The notes beneath the pieces were generated by a model. That model was not told the origin of the DNA, ran no database searches, and saw nothing but the letters and a program-made list of their open reading frames with translations. Below, piece after piece: positions 14,129 to 21,111 of a stretch of DNA of 26,803 nucleotides (the stretch's first letter is position 1; every line of letters begins with the position of its first letter). Source of the DNA: a virus. Both the position numbers and the translations under genes were made by a program. The DNA lies in IMG/VR virus record IMGVR_UViG_3300044634_000064, positions 1 to 26,803 of that record; one strand, given 5' to 3'.

Positions 14129-16654
14129 ATGACAACACGCAATTACTCCTCTCGCTCACAGCAGACTACACTGACAAGTGCGGTTACAGCTGGCGCATCA
14201 TCGATAGTTGTTCAGTCAGGTACTGCACTTCTTGGTGGCCAGTCTATTCCTGCGGGTACAACCTTTACGATTGTTGTAGACCCAGATACAGCACTCGAAG
14301 AAATTTTAGATGCCACCGCGGTATCGACCAATACCTTTACAGTCACTCGTGCTATTGATGGTTCATCAGCACAGGCTCACTCTGCTGGTGCGGTTGTCCG
14401 TCACATGGCAATTGGCCGCGACTACCGCGAAGCCAATACCCATATTGAGGCTTCTACAGGAGTCCACGGCATCTCAAACTCATCTTCGGTTGTCGGAACT
14501 ATCGACACTCAGACACTGACTAATAAGACCCTTACAAGCCCTACAATCACCAATCCTAATATCTCAGGTGCTGGTGTGGATGCAAGCATTGTTTTTGAGG
14601 GTGCGACACCTGATGCCTTTGAAACTACCCTGACAGTAGTCGACCCTACTCAAGACAATACGCTCACTCTGCCTAACACGACTGGCACAGTAGTGGTTGC
14701 TACAGCAGTGCAGACTCTTACTAACAAGACGATGGGCAATGCCCTTAATGCTGGTGGGTTCAAGATTACCAACCTTGCTACACCAACAGATGCAAGCGAT
14801 GCAGTACGTAAAGATTTTGCAGATGCACAGGTTGCAGCTGCAGCTACAAGTGCTACTTCTGCCGCTACATCGGCTACCTCGGCAGCAGCTTCAGCTACAA
14901 CTGCAGCAAATTCAGTAGCGACTATCGCTGGATATGCAACTTCTTCTGCTAACTCCGCCACCGCGGCTGCTACCAGCGCCACATCTGCAGCGACATCTGC
15001 AACCAGCGCAGCTAACTCTGCAACAGCAGCTGCGACTAGTGCAACTAGTGCTGCTGCATCTGCAACTACATCAGAAGCATGGTCTACTCAGTTGGTAGTA
15101 CCTGTATCTGGTTCAGAATATTCTTCTAAGCAAAATGCAACTTATGCTGCAGCAAGTGCTACCTCTTCTGCTGCGAGTGCTACAGCATCTGCTAATTCTG
15201 CTACAGCATCTGCGACATCTGCTTCTGCAGCAGCAACCTCAGCAGCATCTGCTGCAACAAGTGCAGCAACTGCAGCAAACTCAGTAGGAACAATTGCAGG
15301 ATACGCTACATCGGCAGCCGACTCGGCAACTGCTGCAGCGACAAGTGCGACAAGTGCTGCTGCGTCAGCAACTGCTGCTTCTACATCTGCAGCAAGTGCC
15401 GCAACATCTGCAACGAGTGCTGCTACATCTTATGACGACTTTGATGACCGCTATCTTGGCAGCAAGTCAACTGCTCCTACAGTAGACAATGATGGCAACA
15501 CGCTTCTTGTTGGTGCCATCTACTGGAACTCAACACTTAATAACATGTATGTGTGGTCGGGTTCTACCTGGGTGCAGATTGCTACAACCAGCGTTTATAC
15601 AGCGCCTACTCTTGGCAGCACAGCGCTTACCTCTGGTACAACAATATCAACAGTTACTGATTTAACCCTTAGCGGTGGACTAGCCGCAGCAGACCCAACC
15701 ACAAATCTTGGTCTTGCTACCAAGCAGTATGTTGATGCAGTCGTTACACAAATTAATTACCACGAAGCCGTGGTTGCTGCAACTACAGCAAATTTAACCG
15801 CTACCTATAGCAATGGAACTTCAGGTGTTGGGGCAACTCTTACGAACTCTGGGACACAAGCAGCATTTAGCATAGACGGCATCAGCCCTGTTGTTAATGC
15901 TCGTATTCTTGTAAAAGACCAAACAACACAATCCGAAAATGGTATTTACGCACTTACAACCGTAGGTAGCGGTTCAACTAACTGGGTTCTTACTCGCGCA
16001 ACTGATGCGGACAATAATCCATCAGGTGAAATGAAGAATGGTGATGAGTTATTCTGTAGTAGTGGTACAGTAAATGCTGGTAAGTCATTCATCAACTCAA
16101 CAACAGTAGCTCCTATTGTTATCGGAACTACTGCAATTACATTCAGTGAGTACTACGCAGGACTTCCAGCACAGGCTGGCAACTCAGCTAAATACCTAAC
16201 TACAAATGGAACTACACCATCTTGGAGCAATACGTTTACCTCTCCAGATATTAATACTCCACTGCTTAAGTCACCAGAAGAAATTGTAACTGTCAGCGCA
16301 ACCGCTGCTACTGGAACAATCAACTATGATGCTTTAACACAAGGTGTTCTTTACTACACAACCAATGCTAGCGCCAACTGGACGCTAAACCTACGTGGAA
16401 ATTCAAGCACTACACTTAATACAATGCTTGCTACTGGTTCAGCAATCACATTAGTCTTTATGGTTACTAATGGTTCAACTGCGTACTATGGAACACAGTT
16501 GCAAATTGATGGAACAAACATAACACCTAAGTGGCAAAATGGTGTTGCGCCTACTGCAGGAAGTGCAAGCAGCATTGATGCTTATACATACACAGTAATT
16601 AAAACAGGCTCAGCAACATACACAGTAATCGCATCTCAAACTAAATTCGCTTAA
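14129..16654 (+). CDS. Tail fibre with Ala/Ser/Thr repeat shaft
   Basis: 841 aa. Residues 12-93 are a beta domain similar in pattern to the one in the preceding adaptor-like protein, probably the attachment end. Residues 125-225 have fibre motifs (TLTNKTLTSPTI, TLTNKTMGNALNAGG). About 230-434 is an Ala/Ser/Thr shaft made of ATSATSAA-type units, interrupted by a non-repetitive insert (SEAWSTQLVVPVSGSEYSSK). Then YDDFDDRYLG begins the distal part, with two beta domains, one including ILVKDQTTQSENGIYAL. The C-terminal domain (TLNTMLATGSAITLVFMVT and onward) resembles the ends of fibres from marine cyanophages as I recall them. This is the likely host-binding fibre, trimeric by analogy. Confidence 0.85.
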   Translation: MTTRNYSSRSQQTTLTSAVTAGASSIVVQSGTALLGGQSIPAGTTFTIVVDPDTALEEILDATAVSTNTFTVTRAIDGSSAQAHSAGAVVRHMAIGRDYREANTHIEASTGVHGISNSSSVVGTIDTQTLTNKTLTSPTITNPNISGAGVDASIVFEGATPDAFETTLTVVDPTQDNTLTLPNTTGTVVVATAVQTLTNKTMGNALNAGGFKITNLATPTDASDAVRKDFADAQVAAAATSATSAATSATSAAASATTAANSVATIAGYATSSANSATAAATSATSAATSATSAANSATAAATSATSAAASATTSEAWSTQLVVPVSGSEYSSKQNATYAAASATSSAASATASANSATASATSASAAATSAASAATSAATAANSVGTIAGYATSAADSATAAATSATSAAASATAASTSAASAATSATSAATSYDDFDDRYLGSKSTAPTVDNDGNTLLVGAIYWNSTLNNMYVWSGSTWVQIATTSVYTAPTLGSTALTSGTTISTVTDLTLSGGLAAADPTTNLGLATKQYVDAVVTQINYHEAVVAATTANLTATYSNGTSGVGATLTNSGTQAAFSIDGISPVVNARILVKDQTTQSENGIYALTTVGSGSTNWVLTRATDADNNPSGEMKNGDELFCSSGTVNAGKSFINSTTVAPIVIGTTAITFSEYYAGLPAQAGNSAKYLTTNGTTPSWSNTFTSPDINTPLLKSPEEIVTVSATAATGTINYDALTQGVLYYTTNASANWTLNLRGNSSTTLNTMLATGSAITLVFMVTNGSTAYYGTQLQIDGTNITPKWQNGVAPTAGSASSIDAYTYTVIKTGSATYTVIASQTKFA
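14820..15430 (+). repeat. Internal Ala/Ser/Thr repeats with a 369-bp duplication
   Basis: The shaft of the tail fibre consists of degenerate triplets coding Ala, Ser and Thr. Within it the unit AANSVxTIAGYATS occurs twice, with DNA starts at about 14903 and 15272, exactly 369 bases (123 codons) apart. Each copy is followed by a near-identical SATAAATSATSAA run. This looks like an ancient in-frame duplication of a shaft block. Confidence 0.8.
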
Positions 16655-16663
16655 GGAGATTAA

Positions 16664-18829
16664 ATGTCACCAATTCTAGGTGGTCGAGGGGCAGGCGTAA
16701 GAGCCTACGGCTTCGGTGGCGCAGGTGCTCCAGGTCAAGTGACTGGTCTGACTGCAACTGATGTTGGAAATGCACGTGCAGTTAACAATGGTCGCATCGA
16801 CCTTTCTTGGACTGCTCCGTCAAGCAATGGTGCACCGATTACTGGTTATAAGATTGACCGTTCAACTGACGGAACAAATTATACAAACCTTGTAGCAAGC
16901 ACTGGTTCAAGTACAACAACTTACTCTAATACAGGTTTGACTAGTGCTCAAATTTATTACTATAGAGTTGCAGCAATTAATGCTGTGGCTACTGGAATCA
17001 ATTCTTCACCTGCATCAGCAACTGCAACAACTATTCCTGCTGCTCCTACTATTGGTACAGCAAGCTGTGCAACAGGTCAGGCATACACTGGTAGCGCAAT
17101 CATTACTGTGCCTTACACTGCTGGAGTCACTGGCGGTAAAACCGTTACATACACAGCAACATCTTCGGGTGGCGGAACAGCCACGGGAGCTTCCCCTATC
17201 TCACTGAGCCAAACAGTTGGACAACCAGCATCAACTGCAAGAACATACACAGTTACTGCAACTAATAGTAATGGTTCTGCCGTCTCGGCAGCAAGTAACT
17301 CGGTGGCAGCAATCTCTGTACCACAAGCACCAACAATTACATCTGTATCTGTAGGCAATGCAACAGCAACTATTTTCTACACGGCAAATGCAACAGGCGG
17401 TGCTGGCATCACCAGTTACAATGGTCTTGCAAATCCTGGAAACATCCAGTCGCTGTATGGCTCTGGAACAAATGTTGTTATGAGTCCGCTAGTAAATGGA
17501 ACAGCCTATACCTTATCTGTAGCAGCGGTTAACTCTGCAGGTCGAGGCGCATATACACAAGCGGCTGGCACATACACACCAACTTCACCTGCGTGGATTA
17601 ACCTGACTGCGTCTAATGGTGGAGCATACGGAGTAGCAGGAGAAATTCCTGGTGACGGATTCGTCTACGCATTTGACGGAAGAGGAAGCCACGGAACTGT
17701 CTTTAAGTATAATAACCTAACTGGAGCACTAGTCTCGCAAAGGCAGTTAATTGAACAATTTACTTTTGCTGCCAACAAAGGTGTAGTCTATGACGGAACA
17801 GTAGACTCTTCTGGAAATATATATATCTGTGGAAATGCAGTAAACGGCTCATCGACAAGCCCAATGGTAGCAAAGTACGACTCATCACTTAATCTTTTAT
17901 GGGCTAAGCGAACAAGTCAAACTGCATACGCTGGTGTATTTTATAATAGAATACACGTAGATTCATCTGGCAATGTATATGTTGGAGGTTCTGGGTACAA
18001 CTACTCTAATGCATTTGGAATTTGGGCTAAGTATAATTCTTCTGGCGTATTCCAATACGGCAACCAAAGTTTCGGCGGTGACAGTAACTTCCAACCTGGA
18101 AGCGTAAATGGATTAGCAACAGACTCTAGTGGTAATTTTTATGTATTAGCCAGCCATTTCAGCGGTGGCACTACTGTACTATTTAAGTATGGTCCTTCGG
18201 GTGGTTCTATCTTGGCACAAAGAGAACTATACACACAGAATACTAATTACAAAACAGCCAACTGCGACTTGGTAGTAGACCCGTCAGGCAATGTGTATGT
18301 TTTAACTTTGGGAAACAGCCAAGATTCTTACATATCAAAATTTGACTCTTCATTGAACTTGCAGTGGCAGGTAGCAACAACCAGTAATCCATCCCTTGAA
18401 TGGCCTCAGCATAAAATACATGTGGACTCAAGCGGAAGCGTATACATGATTGGACATAGGTCGAACACTCAAGCTCACATATTGAAGTGGAACTCAGGTG
18501 GAGGATTCCTATTTCAGCGACAAATAGATGCATGTCTTGCAGCGGATTTAAAGACAATCGGCAACGACATGATATTCTTTGGAAGACTCTTAAATAATAA
18601 CTCTGTCTTTATGCTGCGAGTCCCTAATGATGGAAGCAAAACGGGTACGTATACTGTCGGCGGAGTAACTAGGACTTATCAAGCAAGCAGTTTACCAATC
18701 GGAGCAAATATTGCTACACTTGTTAGAACTTCATCGTATACCATATCTACGAGTACGGGAGTTAGCACGTCTGACATAAGTCCTACGTTAGCAACTCCAA
18801 CCTTTGTTTCTAATACCGTAGCAATCTAA
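16664..18829 (+). CDS. Adhesin: fibronectin-III domains plus SBBP-type beta-propeller
   Basis: 721 aa. A short Gly-rich N-terminus precedes an FN3 domain at about 23-123 (IDLSWTAPSSNGAPITGYKI ... YYYRVAAINAV). An Ig/FN3-like domain follows to about 217, and a third FN3-like domain to about 307. From about 325 to 640 there are at least five repeats of the DSSGNVYVxG type followed by a YDSSLNLLW-like strand, the signature of SBBP/NHL-like beta-propellers. No signal peptide. Placed directly after the fibre gene, with AAGGAGATT before its start, it is probably a tail-tip or accessory fibre protein that binds host surface carbohydrate or protein. Codon choice looks more TTT/ATA-rich toward its end. 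Confidence 0.75.
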   Translation: MSPILGGRGAGVRAYGFGGAGAPGQVTGLTATDVGNARAVNNGRIDLSWTAPSSNGAPITGYKIDRSTDGTNYTNLVASTGSSTTTYSNTGLTSAQIYYYRVAAINAVATGINSSPASATATTIPAAPTIGTASCATGQAYTGSAIITVPYTAGVTGGKTVTYTATSSGGGTATGASPISLSQTVGQPASTARTYTVTATNSNGSAVSAASNSVAAISVPQAPTITSVSVGNATATIFYTANATGGAGITSYNGLANPGNIQSLYGSGTNVVMSPLVNGTAYTLSVAAVNSAGRGAYTQAAGTYTPTSPAWINLTASNGGAYGVAGEIPGDGFVYAFDGRGSHGTVFKYNNLTGALVSQRQLIEQFTFAANKGVVYDGTVDSSGNIYICGNAVNGSSTSPMVAKYDSSLNLLWAKRTSQTAYAGVFYNRIHVDSSGNVYVGGSGYNYSNAFGIWAKYNSSGVFQYGNQSFGGDSNFQPGSVNGLATDSSGNFYVLASHFSGGTTVLFKYGPSGGSILAQRELYTQNTNYKTANCDLVVDPSGNVYVLTLGNSQDSYISKFDSSLNLQWQVATTSNPSLEWPQHKIHVDSSGSVYMIGHRSNTQAHILKWNSGGGFLFQRQIDACLAADLKTIGNDMIFFGRLLNNNSVFMLRVPNDGSKTGTYTVGGVTRTYQASSLPIGANIATLVRTSSYTISTSTGVSTSDISPTLATPTFVSNTVAI

Positions 18830-18837
18830 GGAGAAAA

Positions 18838-19401
18838 ATGTTAGGTAATAAATTTTTAATCTACTGCGCTGGATTCCCTAGAAGTGGCAATCATTTTTTA
18901 AACTATGCCATAAACTTGCTATACTTTCCAGAGGTTCCAAATCAGCCAGTTCAACACAGCACTTGGGTATTTAGGGATTCGATGCTTGCGCGAGCAAGAT
19001 GTTTCGCTCCATTTAGGCATCCGTTAGATTGCATTTCTTCTTGGGATAATTTTAAGATTACTGTAGGAGAAGAAAGAGATTTAGAAAAAGATATTGAAGA
19101 ATATATTAACTTTAATACCTATGTACTACAGAACTTTGAAAAAATAACATCCCTTGATTTTGATAAGTTTACAGTAGATATAGAATATATAAAAGAACGC
19201 GTCTTGACTCGTGCAGATATAGAACCAGTAGCAGATACAACAGTAGAAGAAGTCAAAGCAAAAATGATTGAGCATAATAGAGAACAACATTTGCCGAGAG
19301 ACTATACTGAAGAACTGGAAGAAGCTAAGGCCTTTATCCAAAACCATCCACGATATCAGGAGTGTCTTGATATCTACAATCGACTGAAAGAACAATCGTA
19401 A
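18838..19401 (+). CDS. Sulfotransferase (PAPS-dependent type)
   Basis: 187 aa. The 5'-phosphosulfate-binding loop appears at residues 13-20 (FPRSGNHF, compare the classic YPKSGTTW). The 3'-phosphate-binding motif is at 59-69 (FRHPLDCISSW, compare RNPxDxxxSxxxF). Between them the protein is shorter than in cellular sulfotransferases (usually 250-350 aa), so it is a compact form. The second half contains ITSLDFDKFTVDIEYIK and a helical C-terminus. The enzyme family transfers sulfate from PAPS to a hydroxyl or amino group of carbohydrate, lipid or protein; the acceptor here is unknown. AAGGAG precedes the start. The gene looks A/T-richer than the structural genes, with 11 of about 13 Phe codons TTT, consistent with acquisition. 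It abuts the APS-kinase-like gene (3-base gap). Confidence 0.75.
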   Translation: MLGNKFLIYCAGFPRSGNHFLNYAINLLYFPEVPNQPVQHSTWVFRDSMLARARCFAPFRHPLDCISSWDNFKITVGEERDLEKDIEEYINFNTYVLQNFEKITSLDFDKFTVDIEYIKERVLTRADIEPVADTTVEEVKAKMIEHNREQHLPRDYTEELEEAKAFIQNHPRYQECLDIYNRLKEQS

Positions 19402-19404
19402 CAT

Positions 19405-20154
19405 ATGATAATTCAAATCATTGGTCTTCCTGGGGCGGGAAAGACTGCATTGGCTACGGCGCTTGCCGATAGAATTAATGCGGTTCATTTCAACGCCGAT
19501 GATGTAAGAGCAGACCTTAACTCTGACCTTGGGTTCACACCTGAGGACAGGGTTGAGCAAGCCCGTCGTATGGGTGCACTAGCACGTCTTACAAGTAAGC
19601 AAGGTTATATAACTGTAGTTGATTTCGTCTGTCCAACCGAAGAGACTCGCGCAGCCTTCGGTAAAGCAGACATTCTTATTTGGGTTAATCGTATTGAAGC
19701 AGGACGCTTTGAAGATACTAACAAGATATGGGAAGACCCTACTAACGCTGACCTAGTAATCCTTGATGGAATTACAGTCGAGCGTGAAGTAGAAGCTGTC
19801 ATCAAAGCCTTTGGGCTTCACGACTGGCGCGAGCCAACTACCCTTATGTTGGGTCGTTATCAACCATGGCATGAAGGACATCATGCTCTATTGGAGAAAG
19901 CACATGAACGTACAAATCAAGTTGTTATTGCCGTTAGGGATACTCACGGCACTAGCGAAAAAGACCCTCTGCCTTATCAAGAGGTTGCCAATCGGATACG
20001 AGCCGAAGAACGGTCACCTTTCGTTGTAAAGTTTCCCAACATTACGAACATAGTTTATGGTCGAGATGTCGGGTACAAGATTGAGCAAGTGGATTTAGGC
20101 GCTGATATTCACAGCATTTCAGCAACACAGAAGCGCAAGGAAATGGGTCTGTGA
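19405..20154 (+). CDS. APS-kinase-like domain fused to HxGH nucleotidyltransferase
   Basis: 249 aa, two domains. Residues 1-135 have a P-loop (GLPGAGKT, 7-14) and NADDVRADLNSDLGFTPEDR at 30-49. The latter closely matches the adenylylsulfate-kinase signature DGDNVRxxLxxDLGF. VVDFVCPTEETR at 71-82 and a lid-like EDTNKIWEDP segment at 103-112 also fit CysC. Residues about 145-249 form a nucleotidyltransferase with GRYQPWHEGHH (HxGH at 156-159) and ISATQKRKE near the end, like NMN adenylyltransferase and phage 'cytidylyltransferase' proteins. APS kinase makes PAPS, the donor for the sulfotransferase encoded just upstream. The acceptor nucleotide of the second domain is not determinable here. Kinase specificity is also inferred, since the first Asp of DGD is Asn. 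Confidence 0.8.
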   Translation: MIIQIIGLPGAGKTALATALADRINAVHFNADDVRADLNSDLGFTPEDRVEQARRMGALARLTSKQGYITVVDFVCPTEETRAAFGKADILIWVNRIEAGRFEDTNKIWEDPTNADLVILDGITVEREVEAVIKAFGLHDWREPTTLMLGRYQPWHEGHHALLEKAHERTNQVVIAVRDTHGTSEKDPLPYQEVANRIRAEERSPFVVKFPNITNIVYGRDVGYKIEQVDLGADIHSISATQKRKEMGL

Positions 20155-20360
20155 ATGTAACCAAATCTAGGTCATTTGCCAAGTCACTCAGCTATAGAAT
20201 ATTTGGTACACTAACCTCCTTTATTGTTGTATATGCCATCACTGGCGAAGGGGCGCTTTCCGCCCTTATCGCCTTGTGGGAGACAATACTTAAGGTTGGT
20301 GTATACTACTGGCATGAAAGACTTTGGGACAAAATATCCTGGGGTAGAAAATCTAAATAA
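20151..20360 (+). CDS. DUF2061-type small membrane protein
   Basis: 69 aa starting at GTG, which overlaps the preceding TGA (GTGA). The pattern SRSFAKSLSYRIFGTLTSF, a hydrophobic segment, then a second hydrophobic helix and YYWHERLWDKISWGRK matches the DUF2061 family of predicted inner-membrane proteins. Two membrane helices are likely, at about 17-31 and 36-51, with a basic C-terminus. Function unknown. Tight coupling to the kinase/nucleotidyltransferase gene suggests a linked job, for example in sulfur or cell-envelope metabolism, but that is inference. Confidence 0.8.
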   Translation: MNVTKSRSFAKSLSYRIFGTLTSFIVVYAITGEGALSALIALWETILKVGVYYWHERLWDKISWGRKSK

Positions 20361-20373
20361 AATAGGGGACACT

Positions 20374-21102
20374 ATGAGTAAAGTAAACAAAGGAACACTA
20401 GCAATTGGTTGGTGTGACAACGGTAACACTGATGGCAAGTTCACAGAAGGTGTTGTCAGCGTAGCATTACAGTGCGCTAACAATGGTATTGAACTGACCC
20501 ACAGCATGCGAGTCCAGGGTAATCAGATTGGTAGACAACGTCAAGTTTTATTTGAACACTGGGCTGACAAGATTAAGAGCGATTGGCTTTTATGGATTGA
20601 CTCAGATATTGTAGTTAATATGGAAGTAGTCGCTAAACTTTGGGATGCAGCCGATAAGATTAACAGACCAGTTGTTAGCGGAACTTACTTCATCTCCAAG
20701 GAAAGCGAAAGCACACTAGCTAAGCCATATCCTGCTTTGTTCTTTGATATAGATGAGCACACTATCCAGCATGTGCACCCACTACCTCACAATGAAATTA
20801 TTAAAGTAGACAGCGCAGGATTTGGTTTTGTGCTTATGCATAAGTCAATTATTTCTAAGATGCGTGATAAGTTTCCAGGCCAATCAATGTTTGCAGAACA
20901 AGAAGACATTGGCGATAGATATGTAGGAGAAGATATTGTCTTCTTCCGTAAGATGCAAGAAGCTGGCGTTCCATTGCACGCGCACACTGGTGCACTAGTA
21001 AAGCACATTAAGCGATTTTCGCTAGATGTTGGGTACTACGATATGTACTGGACACTAGATATGATTAAACAAAAGGCGCAAGAAAAACAACAACAAGACT
21101 AA
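20374..21102 (+). CDS. GT-A family glycosyltransferase
   Basis: 242 aa from ATG at 20374, which has AGGGGA five bases upstream. The frame is open further upstream to 20224 but that part overlaps the DUF2061 gene. Visible GT-A features are a nucleotide-sugar-binding opening (GTLAIGWCDNGNTDG), DWLLWIDSDIV with the metal-binding Asp-x-Asp, AGFGFVLMHKSII, and a GEDIVFFRKMQEAG segment followed by a basic/aromatic end. The family transfers a sugar from a nucleotide donor. Donor and acceptor are unknown. The neighbouring sulfotransferase and adenylylsulfate-type kinase suggest a glycan that is both built and sulfated. It could modify virion proteins, phage DNA or host surface; no DNA-modifying partner is visible. 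Confidence 0.75.
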   Translation: MSKVNKGTLAIGWCDNGNTDGKFTEGVVSVALQCANNGIELTHSMRVQGNQIGRQRQVLFEHWADKIKSDWLLWIDSDIVVNMEVVAKLWDAADKINRPVVSGTYFISKESESTLAKPYPALFFDIDEHTIQHVHPLPHNEIIKVDSAGFGFVLMHKSIISKMRDKFPGQSMFAEQEDIGDRYVGEDIVFFRKMQEAGVPLHAHTGALVKHIKRFSLDVGYYDMYWTLDMIKQKAQEKQQQD

Positions 21103-21111
21103 GGAGTCTAC

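Noticed and set aside
14820-15430. CRISPR-like repetition
   Set aside because: The repeats are in-frame Ala/Ser/Thr codons without constant repeat and unique spacer structure. This is a fibre shaft.
19840-20154. ATP sulfurylase domain in the kinase fusion
   Set aside because: The motif is GRxQPxHxGH and the domain about 105 aa. ATP sulfurylase normally has QxRNPxHxxH and is much longer. Kept only as a comparison.
20224-20373. Upstream extension of the glycosyltransferase frame
   Set aside because: It overlaps the DUF2061 coding region. The ATG at 20374 has a proper AGGGGA site and starts at the family's usual N-terminal strand.
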